DNA of 64,000 bases from Granulicella arctica (GCF_013410065.1 NZ_JACCCW010000002.1:558001-622000); one strand, 5' to 3'; counted from the first letter of the stretch, positions 7,928 to 17,782 are shown. Made by a program: numbers and translations. The notes: generated by a model not told the origin, from the letters alone.

Positions 7928-9664
7928 CTAGTTAGGACAATTCGTAAACGGAAGCTGTTGCAAGACAAAATCAATACTGTCATTTAATGCGAGATCATCC
8001 AGACATACATACTGTGCCGACAAGACTTCTGCCAACTCACGAGGCCTTCCAAGCCGTTGGTTGGAGCTTTCTGTATCGATGACAAGGGCGGGTGTTCGTA
8101 TCCGGCTTGCGATCTCCAGTGCCTCGTGCCATGGATCGCCCGCTCCCAGGGAGACATTCGCTCGTCCGTCCGTAAGAAGGATTAGGATTGTCGTTCGTGT
8201 CAGATAACTTTGAGTGAGATCGAGTGCATGTGCCAATGGTGTTCTGCCACCGGTAGGCAAATATTCGAACGCTGTTATAGCCTCGTGGAGCACTCGAGTT
8301 GGTTCAAGGACAACCTGAGCCGATGTACTGCGAAAGACGATGACAGCAACCTCATCGCCGTTCTTGAAAGAGCGAGTTAGCAGTGTCGAAGCAGCGCCCT
8401 TGACGAGGCGCATTCGTTCCTGTGCCGCATGGGAGCCGCTTGAATCGATAACGAAGAGATACCTTGTCCCCGACGACGGATTGCGGACGCGTTCATGCAG
8501 ATCCGACACTCGTGGCTGAGCACTTCCAGTTTCCAACACTACGTGATTTAAAGTCGCACGTAGATCGAGTTCTACAGGAGTTTCAGTCCGGCGAGCGCTG
8601 ACGACGGGACCCGGCTGGAGCGCTTGTGCTGAAGTACTGATGCCCCTCTTAACGGTATCTTCAAAGCTCGCTCGAATCGCGAACGTCTCGACCTCTCTCG
8701 GAGCGAAGATTCGTTCCAGACCATTGGTTGAATCTAGAGGTTCATCAGGAGTTTGCGAGGGGGAATCAGATGAGGCCTTCTGTGTTTGAGGCTGATGACG
8801 TGGAGCGGGGGAGCGCCCGCGGTCATGAGCGCGATGAGCAAGCACCAGAGGCAAGATGGCTGCGACATGGTGTGGTTGTACCGAAGCATCGCCAGCAAGG
8901 GCAGCATATGCGATAGATGCACGAACTGCGGCAAGGTCCGCTCGAAGAGAACGCACTCCTTTTTCGCAGACGGCGGCACTGATTTGCGCGAGAATATCCT
9001 TTGAACATTCGATGTCTGCAAGCAGCTTGCGAGCTCTCACAACCTGGTTGCGAAATTGCTCCTCCATCTGTGACCAATCGGAATGGAAACGAATCGGATC
9101 GCGTTCGAAGGCGATCCTTTGTTCGACGACGATTTGACGCTCGATTGGATCGAGGGACGCGACAATGTCGACCGCAAGAGCAAACCGATCGAGCAGTTGT
9201 GGTCGCAATGTCCCCTCCTCCGGGTTCATGCTTCCGAGCAGCACGAACTCTGCTGCATGAGAGGCACTGAAGCCTTCACGTTCGACCAGGTTGACACCGC
9301 TGGAGGCAGCATCGAGCAGACTATCGCCAAGATGAGCTGGTAGAAGATTGACCTCGTCAACGTAGAGGACGCCACCGTGTGCTTCGGACAGCAAGCCGGG
9401 CTTCAGCGCAGGATCTCCTTTGAGCGTGCGCTCTAAATGAAGGCCGCCAAGAAGCCGATCTTCAGTCGCTCCAATCGGTAGATTGATGAAAGTGCCAGGC
9501 TGGGGTAGAAGAGTCGCGAGACCACGTGCTGCCGTTGTCTTGCCGGCACCTTTATCTCCACGCAGCAGCACGCTAATGCGCCAGTCTACGGCTGCCAGCA
9601 GTAGAGCCAGCTTCATCTCCTCTTGTCCGACGATGGCCGAAAAGGGGTAAACCGAATGCTTCAT
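7928..9664 (-). CDS. Fused ChlI/ChlD-type chelatase ATPase with von Willebrand A domain, probable cobaltochelatase partner
   Basis: The 578-residue protein has an N-terminal AAA+ domain with the P-loop GDKGAGKTTAARGL, the ChlI-like LGGLHLERTL and the Walker B region GVLYVDEVNLL. A low-complexity proline/glutamine-rich linker follows, then a C-terminal VWA domain with an intact metal-site motif DSSGS and the TGGRTPLAHAL segment. It thus combines the roles of CobS/BchI and CobT/BchD. Directly after cobN (ATGA overlap at 9661-9664) it very probably energises cobalt insertion by CobN. The ATG at 9664 replaces a longer frame open to 9769, because it overlaps the cobN stop and aligns with family starts. 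Magnesium chelation for chlorophyll is unlikely in this context. Confidence 0.9.
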   Translation of the reverse strand: MKHSVYPFSAIVGQEEMKLALLLAAVDWRISVLLRGDKGAGKTTAARGLATLLPQPGTFINLPIGATEDRLLGGLHLERTLKGDPALKPGLLSEAHGGVLYVDEVNLLPAHLGDSLLDAASSGVNLVEREGFSASHAAEFVLLGSMNPEEGTLRPQLLDRFALAVDIVASLDPIERQIVVEQRIAFERDPIRFHSDWSQMEEQFRNQVVRARKLLADIECSKDILAQISAAVCEKGVRSLRADLAAVRASIAYAALAGDASVQPHHVAAILPLVLAHRAHDRGRSPAPRHQPQTQKASSDSPSQTPDEPLDSTNGLERIFAPREVETFAIRASFEDTVKRGISTSAQALQPGPVVSARRTETPVELDLRATLNHVVLETGSAQPRVSDLHERVRNPSSGTRYLFVIDSSGSHAAQERMRLVKGAASTLLTRSFKNGDEVAVIVFRSTSAQVVLEPTRVLHEAITAFEYLPTGGRTPLAHALDLTQSYLTRTTILILLTDGRANVSLGAGDPWHEALEIASRIRTPALVIDTESSNQRLGRPRELAEVLSAQYVCLDDLALNDSIDFVLQQLPFTNCPN

Positions 9665-12600
9665 AAAACAGCCTCCCGTCTCCGCTCCCCCCGAGCCTCC
9701 AGCAAGGTCTCGCTTGCCAATAGTACGTTGCGTAGAGCCTCCAAAGTTTCGGGTGCAGGATACTCCCAAAGTTCTCGTCTGGCGGCTTCAAGCAGGCGTT
9801 CGGCAATAGCATTCAAAGCCCACGGATTTGCCGTGCCTAGAAAGTCTCGCATCTCCGGCGACAGAGCATAATGTTCAGCGAGGCCCTCATAAACAAAATC
9901 TGGAGCTATCTGGGCCGTTGCGTCGAAGCCAAAGATATAGTCGACAGTTGCTGCAAGTTCTAACCCACCTTTGTACCCATGTCTCTTGATGCTCTCAATC
10001 CATTTTGGATTGATGACACGAGAACGATAGACTCGCAGCGCCTCTTCGCGAAGATCGCGAACCTGAACCGATTCAGGGCGTGAGCTATCCCCAAAGTAGG
10101 CTTTGGGCTGCGCGCCGGTAAGTGCGCGAATGGACGCGACCATGCCCCCATGAAACTGAAAATAATCGTCGGAGTCAAAGATGTCGTGCTCGCGGTTGTC
10201 CTGATTGTGCAGCGCGACCTGAATGGACCTGAGGCGATTGGCGAAGACCTGCTGCGCTTCGATCCCATCCGTGCCCTTGCCATAGGCATAGCCTCCCCAG
10301 GTGAGAAAGACGCGTGCAAAATCGTCATCACCCTTCCAGCTTCCCGTCTCGATCAGCGGTAGGATTCCCGCTCCATACGAGCCAGGCTTCGAGCCGAAGA
10401 TTCTGTAGCGAGCCTGGACTTCAGCTTCGTGCGTTGGAAGTTCTTTGTGAGATTCGAGGTCGGCTAGGTAGTGTTTGCGAGGAAAGTTGAGCTCGAGCGG
10501 TTCGTCCAGCTCGACAACAAGAGAGACAGCTTGATCGAACATCTCGATGAGGTGAGGGAAGGCATCACGGAAGAAGCCGCTGATGCGCAGTGTGACATCG
10601 ATCCGCGGACGCCCGAGTTGCTCCAGCGGAACGATGGAGACACCTTCAAGACGTCGCGACTGCGCATTCCAAACTGGCTCGACGCCTAGTAATGCGAATG
10701 CTTCAGCTACATCGTCACCATGAGTGCGCATCAGCGAAGTCCCCCAGACGCTCAGACCCATCATCTCAGGGAATTCATTCTCCTCTTTGCGAAAGCGTTC
10801 GATTGCCTCTCTCGCGAGTTGCTGTCCAACACGCCAAGCTGCTTGTGATGGCAGTGCACGTGGGTCGACAGCATAGAAGTTGCGGCCAGTTGGCAGGATG
10901 TGTGCCATGCCGCGCGTTGGTGCACCGGCCGGTCCAACTGGTACGTACTTTCCTTCTAATGCATCAAGCAGATGGTCGATCTCGTCGCTGGACTGTTCAA
11001 GCATAGGCACGAGCTCCTTGCAGGCAAAGGTGAGGACCGCAGCGAGCTCTTTGGATTCCATACCAAGCACAGCATGTTGGACCTCTGCTATAACATCCAG
11101 ACGAAAGCCGAAGGTTTCGAGCATCGTGTAGAGATCGAGTGCGGCGCGATCAAGAATCTCAAGCACATCGGAGTGAGTGTGGCAGCTCTGATCGAGAAGC
11201 TTTTGCGGTTGTGCAAGACGCTCACCGGGACTGTCGAGCAGTAACGACAGTTCGAAACCGAATACTTTTGTTAGACCAGCTTGTAGGCTAGGTGCTCCAG
11301 CATTCGAAAGGCGAGTAAGTGAAAGAAGCATGTCCGGAAGCGGCGGCATCTGCCCAAGGATGTGAAGACCACTACGAATCTGCGCCATACCCAGTTCGCA
11401 AAGATAACCATCGAGGTCTTCGATAAGATGCGCGACTTCATTGCCATTCATCGAGGCAAGTGTGGTCGGAATACCTTCTGGAGTCAAAGAGTCGTCCCAT
11501 GCATGGCTATGATCGCCTCGCTCGCGCGTGAGCATCGTCTTCAGATCGAGGTCCGCTTTTAGGTTTGTCCGTTCCACCAGCTCCCATATCTGCTGTTGGA
11601 GATGCGAGAGCTTGGAGGGATCGAGCTTCTCGACTGCATAGTATTCGTTGACGAGTTGGTTCAGCTCCGCGAGCGAACCGTAGGTCTCGGCGATTGTCAT
11701 CGGTGGTGTAAGGTGATCAACGATGACAGCATGTGCGCGCCGTTTAGACTGACTACCTTCGCCTGGATCATTGATGATGAACGGATAGATAAGCGGCACA
11801 TCGCCGAGCAGTAGATCGGGGTAGCACTCGCCCGAGAGTCCGATCCCTTTACCGGGCAACCACTCCAGCGTTCCATGCTTCCCCATGTGGACGATTGCGT
11901 CCGCACCCCAGCCACCCTCGGCTTGTGGCGCTCCAAGCCAGCGGTAGAACGCCGCATAGTGATGCGTCGGAGGCAGATCGGGCGTGTGATAAATAGCGTC
12001 GGGATCGATGCCATACCCGCGTGGTGGCTGGAGGGCAATAAGGGCGTTGCCTAAATCCATAGCTGCAAAGAGGTAGTCGTTCTCATCGCCCCACGGCTCT
12101 TCCGCATCAATCGAGACGATCTTTCCCCCGATGGTCGGCAGCAATTTTTTATCGGTCTTCTTTGCCGGCATGATGCTCGGACCCCGATCCTGTGGCTCTC
12201 CCCAAAAGTCCTGCATTCTCCTGTTAGGCCGCTCTGGGAAGGATGAGAAGAGTGCGCAATAGGCAGACCTTGAGAAACGCTTCGCTTGCTCTGGAATGAG
12301 TGGATAGTTTTCGTCATAGGTCCCGTGCTGTAGAAGGTTCTGCATTAGATCATCGGAGGTCTCGGGCAGGGAAGAGATAGTGTAGCGCCGCGTTCTCATC
12401 GCACGAAGCGTTGTCAAAAGGCTAGCAGGGGAGTCGAGTCCGACGGCTCCCCCGACTTGCGAAGCCTTTGCCGCGGAGTTAGTCAATACGAAGGCAACGC
12501 GTCGGTCTCGATTGGCGGTCCGTCTCAGATTCGCAAGCCGAACTGCAAGTCCGGCAACTCGAACCACCCGTTCCTCGTGAGCGATGTAGAGACTTTCCGC

Positions 12601-14025
12601 ACCGGAAGCACCACGCTCTTTGAAGGAGATCGGCACCGTAATGATCCGGCCATCAAACTCCGGAATAGCGACATTGACGGCAGTGTCGAGAGCATTGAGC
12701 CCGCGGCGTGATCCCTCCCATGCTCCTCGCGGCATACCACTGGCAATCGCTTGAAGGATCGGGATGCCCAGTTGTTCTAAGGAGTCTGCTACTTCTCCTG
12801 GTTCTGTGGTCGAACCTGTGTTTACTTCACCAAGCGCGAACGACAACGTTGAGATGAGCACGTCGGCTCTTCCCTCGATCAACTTGAAAGCAGCTGGTTT
12901 TCCCTCTTCCTTAGACTTCAGGCTGGATGTGAAGATACAAAGCGCATTGACGCCCTTGCTTTCTAATGCCTGAGCGAGTGCGTCGATAAAGCCCGTGTTG
13001 CCGCTCATGCGGTGCGCCCTATAGAAGAGAACGGCCACCGTAGGCTTCGCGGAGTCCGCTTGCCGCTCCCAATCTTCGAAGGCGGCAACATCCACATCCG
13101 GCAGATAGATTCCATGCTCTGGCATTGTGATTGGCGAAGCGTATCCATAACCGGTGAGCATCAACCGGTCGGAGAGAAAGCGAAATAGTTCAGCAAAGTT
13201 ATTCATCCCTCCGAGAGCAAGATAGTGTGCCGCGGTCTCTATCACGTCGCCGGGAACATTGATAGCCTGCGAAAACTCCGAAGTGTTTTCACCGCAACCA
13301 CTTACCAATACAAGCGATTGACCGCGTTCGAGACAAGCTGTTTTCAAGCGATCAAAGCCAGGAATGCAGCTGAGAGGTCCGTGACAGCGCACGACAATCA
13401 CACTCGCCTTGCCCATCTCTCCAGCGATCAAGGCGTTCATCTGATCTTCATTGCGTAGCATGTTCAGCGAAAAGGCGCCTACACGAAGCTCTTCAGGAAG
13501 TAGTTCCGAAGCCTTTATCAAAGTCAGCAGGTCAGTGTCTGCATGCGAGAGAAGCATGATGGTGCCTCGCACCTCCACTTTTTCGAGCCTGATCAAATTA
13601 TCTGCCGGTGCCGGCAGTCGTACATCCCAGTCATAGTAGTTGAAAACATACTCACTTAATTCCGCAGGTGGTTGTACAAAGCGGTCGGCCTTGAGCATCG
13701 AGTCGATGTATTCAAATATCTGACGCACCTGCCATTCGCTGTTGACTGAGTGAAACCAGATGCTCCTACCATCGAAGACCAGGCTGACAACGTTTGCCAG
13801 GGCACATGGACCAAGGCATCCTCCCTTCGTCAGATGGACGTCATTGCGAATTTTGCGCTTGAGCCATTCCTCTTTGTAGACATCGACTGGAACCGCAGCG
13901 TAGCCGCGCTCGGTAATCCCACAACAGCAGCCGGTGTAACAGTAAGTCAGGTGAGCACGATGCTGAACGATAGTGAAGGCACGTCCATCGGCACGGATGA
14001 CACGTTGGCGGTGCGACGTCGACAT
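9661..14025 (-). CDS. cobN: Cobaltochelatase subunit CobN with N-terminal 2Fe-2S ferredoxin-like domain
   Basis: This 1454-residue protein is the large catalytic subunit that inserts cobalt into hydrogenobyrinic acid diamide. The CobN/magnesium-chelatase H core is clear (HHYAAFYRWLG, VHMGKHGTLEWLPGKG, YPFIINDPGEGSQSKRR). Before it, roughly residues 15-115 form a thioredoxin-fold 2Fe-2S ferredoxin-like domain, with Cys29, Cys33-35 and a GGCLGPC motif at Cys70/Cys74. GGAGGAGAT lies upstream of the ATG. It starts 2 nt after btuC and its stop overlaps the chelatase ATPase gene. The fused iron-sulfur domain may deliver electrons or sense redox state; that role is inference. Confidence 0.95.
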   Translation of the reverse strand: MSTSHRQRVIRADGRAFTIVQHRAHLTYCYTGCCCGITERGYAAVPVDVYKEEWLKRKIRNDVHLTKGGCLGPCALANVVSLVFDGRSIWFHSVNSEWQVRQIFEYIDSMLKADRFVQPPAELSEYVFNYYDWDVRLPAPADNLIRLEKVEVRGTIMLLSHADTDLLTLIKASELLPEELRVGAFSLNMLRNEDQMNALIAGEMGKASVIVVRCHGPLSCIPGFDRLKTACLERGQSLVLVSGCGENTSEFSQAINVPGDVIETAAHYLALGGMNNFAELFRFLSDRLMLTGYGYASPITMPEHGIYLPDVDVAAFEDWERQADSAKPTVAVLFYRAHRMSGNTGFIDALAQALESKGVNALCIFTSSLKSKEEGKPAAFKLIEGRADVLISTLSFALGEVNTGSTTEPGEVADSLEQLGIPILQAIASGMPRGAWEGSRRGLNALDTAVNVAIPEFDGRIITVPISFKERGASGAESLYIAHEERVVRVAGLAVRLANLRRTANRDRRVAFVLTNSAAKASQVGGAVGLDSPASLLTTLRAMRTRRYTISSLPETSDDLMQNLLQHGTYDENYPLIPEQAKRFSRSAYCALFSSFPERPNRRMQDFWGEPQDRGPSIMPAKKTDKKLLPTIGGKIVSIDAEEPWGDENDYLFAAMDLGNALIALQPPRGYGIDPDAIYHTPDLPPTHHYAAFYRWLGAPQAEGGWGADAIVHMGKHGTLEWLPGKGIGLSGECYPDLLLGDVPLIYPFIINDPGEGSQSKRRAHAVIVDHLTPPMTIAETYGSLAELNQLVNEYYAVEKLDPSKLSHLQQQIWELVERTNLKADLDLKTMLTRERGDHSHAWDDSLTPEGIPTTLASMNGNEVAHLIEDLDGYLCELGMAQIRSGLHILGQMPPLPDMLLSLTRLSNAGAPSLQAGLTKVFGFELSLLLDSPGERLAQPQKLLDQSCHTHSDVLEILDRAALDLYTMLETFGFRLDVIAEVQHAVLGMESKELAAVLTFACKELVPMLEQSSDEIDHLLDALEGKYVPVGPAGAPTRGMAHILPTGRNFYAVDPRALPSQAAWRVGQQLAREAIERFRKEENEFPEMMGLSVWGTSLMRTHGDDVAEAFALLGVEPVWNAQSRRLEGVSIVPLEQLGRPRIDVTLRISGFFRDAFPHLIEMFDQAVSLVVELDEPLELNFPRKHYLADLESHKELPTHEAEVQARYRIFGSKPGSYGAGILPLIETGSWKGDDDFARVFLTWGGYAYGKGTDGIEAQQVFANRLRSIQVALHNQDNREHDIFDSDDYFQFHGGMVASIRALTGAQPKAYFGDSSRPESVQVRDLREEALRVYRSRVINPKWIESIKRHGYKGGLELAATVDYIFGFDATAQIAPDFVYEGLAEHYALSPEMRDFLGTANPWALNAIAERLLEAARRELWEYPAPETLEALRNVLLASETLLEARGERRREAVL

Positions 14026-14027
14026 GA

Positions 14028-15050
14028 CTATATCTCCTCCGAAGATCTTCTTTGACGGATTGTCCAGACTAGGTAGGGACCACCGATGAGAGCTAGTACA
14101 GCACCGGCCGGAATCTCCGCGGGACGCATGACAATCCTGCCCACGGAATCACAAAGCGCCAGCAGCGCGCCTCCGAAAAAGAACACGCTAGGAAGCAGAA
14201 TGCGATGATCCGGACTGATTCGAGAGCGTACAAGATGCGGCACGATCAAGCCCACGAAACCAATAGGGCCAGTCAAGGCAATGGCACCAGCAACCAGAAT
14301 TGATCCTGCAATATAGCCGGTCCTCAGCAGGGTTGGAACGCGTACACCACGCGAAGCGGCCCATTGCTCACCCACCGCAAGCAGATTCCAACTCCGTGCC
14401 TGGGTCATGATCAATGCTGCAAGACCAAGCACGACGATACTAAGCACGCTGAGCGATGTGTAACTTGTAGAGTCGACACTTCCGATAAGCCATCGGGCAA
14501 TAGAAAAGGTTCTCGACATCCCGGCAAACCCGCCGAGGATAATGATGCAAGCCATGCAGACGCTGTTGATCGCGATGCCGGTCAACAGGAGGCTGAAAGC
14601 TGAAATCTGACCCCGCTTGGAAAACCCGCCGATCACTAGGGTAAGAACTGCGAAAGCACCTGCCAAAGCTCCAACCCAGGTTGCTGGGATGCCCCACATC
14701 ATTTGCCATCCGGCAGCTATGGCGGCAACAGCTCCAAGCGACGCACCCGCAGAGATGCCCAGCGTATAAGGCGTTGCGAGCGCGTCACGCAGCATCGCTT
14801 GGAACAGCGAACCTGCAAGGGAGAGAGCGCCTCCAGCAACGAGCGCAAGCAGTGTCCGGGTAATCCGTAGTTGGATCAGAATTGCGTAGTCAGGCGCTTG
14901 GTGATGGAGTACTCGTGACACACTGATAGGTCCCGGGCCAACCCAGGGCAACAGGATGGCGGCGGCGATGAAAGCGCCGATCGGCAATACGAGGCTTCTG
15001 CGTGCAGCAGATGTGACGTGCGCGTATGGCGTCATTGATACCAGATCCAT
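14028..15050 (-). CDS. btuC: Cobalamin ABC transporter permease (FecCD/BtuC family)
   Basis: This 340-residue inner-membrane permease is of the FecCD type, with about ten hydrophobic helices. Family motifs include the early RITRTLLALVAGGALSLAG, LGISAGASLGA, and late GPIGFVGLIVPH with GRIVMRPAEIPAG. It forms the membrane channel with BtuD and BtuF. Two starts are possible: ATG 15050 with GGAG five bases upstream, and ATG 15035, which overlaps the btuD stop as ATGA. I keep the former for its better ribosome site. Iron-siderophore permeases belong to the same family; riboswitch 3 and the cob context point to cobalamins. Confidence 0.92.
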   Translation of the reverse strand: MDLVSMTPYAHVTSAARRSLVLPIGAFIAAAILLPWVGPGPISVSRVLHHQAPDYAILIQLRITRTLLALVAGGALSLAGSLFQAMLRDALATPYTLGISAGASLGAVAAIAAGWQMMWGIPATWVGALAGAFAVLTLVIGGFSKRGQISAFSLLLTGIAINSVCMACIIILGGFAGMSRTFSIARWLIGSVDSTSYTSLSVLSIVVLGLAALIMTQARSWNLLAVGEQWAASRGVRVPTLLRTGYIAGSILVAGAIALTGPIGFVGLIVPHLVRSRISPDHRILLPSVFFFGGALLALCDSVGRIVMRPAEIPAGAVLALIGGPYLVWTIRQRRSSEEI

Positions 15051-15799
15051 GGGGCTCCGGCAGGGGTATTGCCTATCTTTAGGCGGGAAGAGAAGATAGG
15101 CAACCAGTCGTTGTTCTCATGCGCTTTAGACGCCGAGATATCGTGTGCTATGACTCCGTCCGCCAGCACGATGAGACGTGTGCAATGCGTCAGCGCAAGA
15201 TTGAGATCGTGCGTTGCGGCGATACAAAGCTTGCCGGTTTGAGCTTCTTCCCGCAACACGTTGAAGCAGTGCAGTTGCTGCTCAATATCGAGAAAGGTGG
15301 ATGGTTCATCGAGCAGAAGAATGGACGCGTTTTGAGCGAGGCACGCTGCCAGAAGAACGCGCTGTCGCTCTCCTCCACTCAACGATCTGAAGTTGCGATG
15401 ACGGTATTCCCAGCAATGGGTGCGCTCCATCGCTTTTCGAATGAACATGTGATCTTCGTCCGACTCAAACCAGCGGTCAGTGTGGGGATACCGTCCCATT
15501 GCAACCAACTGCTCAGCCATATAGGGAAGATCAGCGTGAACCGTTTGCGGTAGGTGACTTACCCGCTGACACATCTGCCGCAGATTCCATGCTCTCTGAT
15601 CGCGACCGGCGATGACGACCGATCCAGAGGAAGATCTGCGGAAGCCGGCGACAATGTCCAGTAGCGTACTCTTACCCGCACCATTGACGCCGACGAGTCC
15701 AAGAAATTCGCCCGGCTGTGCGCTGAAGGTGATGGAGCGAAGCACCGCACGCTTCCCGTAGGAGAGTCCTAAGTTCACAATCTCAAGCAAGCTGCTCAA
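15032..15799 (-). CDS. btuD: Cobalamin ABC transporter ATP-binding protein
   Basis: The 255-residue ATPase energises BtuC. Walker A is GVNGAGKST (residues 37-45), the signature is LSGGERQRVLLA, Walker B is ILLLDEPSTFLD, and a switch histidine follows in AATHDLNLA. The start is a TTG at 15799 that overlaps the btuF stop as TTGA, so translation is coupled. The C-terminus runs past the btuC start, giving an 18-nt overlap if 15050 is used. Confidence 0.92.
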   Translation of the reverse strand: MSSLLEIVNLGLSYGKRAVLRSITFSAQPGEFLGLVGVNGAGKSTLLDIVAGFRRSSSGSVVIAGRDQRAWNLRQMCQRVSHLPQTVHADLPYMAEQLVAMGRYPHTDRWFESDEDHMFIRKAMERTHCWEYRHRNFRSLSGGERQRVLLAACLAQNASILLLDEPSTFLDIEQQLHCFNVLREEAQTGKLCIAATHDLNLALTHCTRLIVLADGVIAHDISASKAHENNDWLPIFSSRLKIGNTPAGAPWIWYQ

Positions 15800-16785
15800 C
15801 GTGCACTTCCTCTAAAATTGCCCCCGTGAAGATAATCGAAGAGCCTCTGGGCGGCTTCTGGAGCCCGAGGTCCTGGCACCAGGAGTGCGTTCGATGTGCC
15901 AACGAAGACATGTCCTTTGCGCACGGCGGCGAGTTGGGTATTCTGCCCCCAGAGGGCCAGCGTCCGCGAGCTTGACGCCTGTCGGTCTGCCTCGGATTCC
16001 TGCTCGCCGCTCAGATCTACAATCACATCCGGATCGCTCTGGAACACTGTTTCAAGTGAGATGCGAGGATATTGAGGGAGCCCTGCCTTTGCCAATACAT
16101 TCGTGCCACCTGCGATCTCCAATAACTGTTCCAGATAGTTGCCGGGGCCGACCGCAGTAAAGTCGGTGAGCATCCCTGGCCGACGATCGATAACGACGAG
16201 GACACGGGGCGATGAAAAACCTTTCGCCTTTGCCTGAATTGCAGCAAGATCGCTCTTGATACGATTGATCAAAATCGGGGCTCGCTCAGCTATAGCAGCT
16301 GCCTTCGCGATTAATTCGATGGCGGTAAATACATCACTAAGGGTGCCATGCGGAACTTGAATGAAGGGAATCTGTAGGACCTGTAAACGTCCGGTCAGTT
16401 CACTGGAGGTCCGCTGTAGGACGACGAGGTCAGGAGCCAACCGAGCGATCGCTTCGGCATCCGGAGTCAGATAGGTCCCAACCTTGGGAAGCTTCTGGAC
16501 AGAGAGAGGGAAGTTACAGAATCGCGAAACTCCCACAACCTGATCTCCCAGACCGAGTGCGAAGAGCGTCTCGGTGATGCTGGGAGCTGTGGAGACGATA
16601 CGATGCGGCCTCTTCTGAGCAGATAGCCGCGATGCCATAGCAGTAAACACTATGCCCAGGGCAAATCTGCGTCGTGTTATTGCGGAGAATGGGGGTTTAG
16701 CCGTGGGGCGTGACGATGAATGTCCGGCTTTGTCGAACCTGGAAGCGTGCGAATTATCACTAAAGGAGCCAAGACTCAGGCGCAA
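15796..16785 (-). CDS. btuF: Periplasmic cobalamin-binding protein, Tat-exported BtuF-like
   Basis: This 329-residue binding protein of the BtuF/FepB fold has the N-lobe motif PHRIVSTAPSITETLFALG and the C-lobe segments PGNYLEQLLEIAGGTNVLA and YPRISLETVFQSDPDVIVDLSG. A twin-arginine signal TRRRFALG (residues 37-44) precedes a hydrophobic stretch ending near RLSAQ, which implies Tat export. The first 35 residues are polar and may partly be untranslated; the TTG at 16785 has GGAG about nine bases ahead. Riboswitch 3 ends 36 nt upstream. It delivers cobalamin or cobinamide to BtuCD. Confidence 0.92.
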   Translation of the reverse strand: MRLSLGSFSDNSHASRFDKAGHSSSRPTAKPPFSAITRRRFALGIVFTAMASRLSAQKRPHRIVSTAPSITETLFALGLGDQVVGVSRFCNFPLSVQKLPKVGTYLTPDAEAIARLAPDLVVLQRTSSELTGRLQVLQIPFIQVPHGTLSDVFTAIELIAKAAAIAERAPILINRIKSDLAAIQAKAKGFSSPRVLVVIDRRPGMLTDFTAVGPGNYLEQLLEIAGGTNVLAKAGLPQYPRISLETVFQSDPDVIVDLSGEQESEADRQASSSRTLALWGQNTQLAAVRKGHVFVGTSNALLVPGPRAPEAAQRLFDYLHGGNFRGSAR

Positions 16786-16821
16786 AGTTTCTGTTCTCCG
16801 CAGAAAGTTGCAGTTTCAACC

Positions 16822-17003
16822 CTTGGCAGGTCTCCTGGCTTAAAGACGGCACTTGCGTGTCGGCCGCTATCCTTCCCCGGCAAACACACCGAGTGGAGCT
16901 GCTAGCGGCTCATCTTTGTTTACAGTGGCGGGACCGCGCCGGTTTTTCTCCGGACTTCCCTTTTAAGCCCCCTATGGGCACCATGGGTTACTACCAACAG
17001 TAC
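16822..17003 (-). ncRNA. Cobalamin riboswitch 3 (upstream of btuF)
   Basis: On the minus strand the element has GGGAAGTCCGGAG, an extended GCGCGGTCCCGCCACTGTAAA segment and the 3' AGCCAGGAGACCTGCC box at 16826-16841. The peripheral helices differ from elements 1 and 2. It starts within about 20 nt of the cbtA stop, so it may lie inside the cbtBA transcript and control btuF-btuD-btuC-cobN and later genes. Confidence 0.93.
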
Positions 17004-17023
17004 CACGCAGCACTAAATCTTTA

Positions 17024-17782
17024 TCAGGAATACCGCATACGCTCTGGGGATTCGCGATTCTGCTTTCGCAGTTCTATAACATCTTCTTTTCGTTCAGTTA
17101 GCCACCCAAAAAGCAGTCCCAGCAAGGACCACAATACAACCTGTGTCTCCCATGAAGCGATACGGAATTTCCAAAGTAGGGATGCTGGAAAACCTGCGGG
17201 AACCTCGTCAACGACCGGCAGGAAATAAGCACTCACACCGACAAGAGCCGTAAATAAAATGCCCGAGAGGAGCGAGGCATTCCAAACGCCTAAAGATTTA
17301 CTCAACCGGCGCCCCATCTTGATGGTAAGAATCATTGCCGTCAAAGAGATTGCGATCAGCAGAAAGTAGGCACCAGTGCGGACGCCAATCGTCTCCGGAT
17401 TCCCAACGGATGGAGGATTCGCAGGGTATTTAAGAGAAGGAGCCAGAACGATCGCGATAAAGCCGAAGCCTGCTATGAGCGCGGCGAGAATTCTTGGTCT
17501 TGCAAAGCTAATGCGGCCGCGCACATAGGCAAAGACCAGCCCGAAGATACCGCCGAGTGCCGTGCTGTAAACAACAGCGCCAGTGAGTAAGCCGAGTCCC
17601 TTCTGAATCCTGCGACTAACCATCTCCGGCTCAGCAGGCTCGCCCTTGGCTTGGGCCATGCCGGCTTCAAAGGCAATCGATTGATCGACCTGGGGCTCGC
17701 CAACCCATCGAGCGAACGCAAAGACCAGCAGGCCGGTCACAAGACCTACAAACATCCCACGAAGAAGAAGAGTACGAACCAT
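17024..17782 (-). CDS. cbtA: Cobalt transporter subunit CbtA
   Basis: The 252-residue membrane protein has about six hydrophobic helices and the CbtA layout: an N-terminal LLRGMFVGLVTGLLVFAFARWVGEPQVD, then SRRIQKGLGLLTG, a conserved SLKYPANPPSVGNPETIG loop between helices and a VDEVPAGFPASLLWKFR loop near the C-terminus. CbtA and CbtB are a predicted cobalt uptake pair typically found with cobalamin genes. It follows cbtB by 9 nt. No strong ribosome site is seen before the ATG, so coupling to cbtB is likely. Confidence 0.92.
   Translation of the reverse strand: MVRTLLLRGMFVGLVTGLLVFAFARWVGEPQVDQSIAFEAGMAQAKGEPAEPEMVSRRIQKGLGLLTGAVVYSTALGGIFGLVFAYVRGRISFARPRILAALIAGFGFIAIVLAPSLKYPANPPSVGNPETIGVRTGAYFLLIAISLTAMILTIKMGRRLSKSLGVWNASLLSGILFTALVGVSAYFLPVVDEVPAGFPASLLWKFRIASWETQVVLWSLLGLLFGWLTERKEDVIELRKQNRESPERMRYS

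Noticed and set aside
7928..9664. Magnesium chelatase of chlorophyll synthesis
   Set aside because: The family match is real, but coupling to cobN and absence of bacteriochlorophyll genes point to cobaltochelatase.
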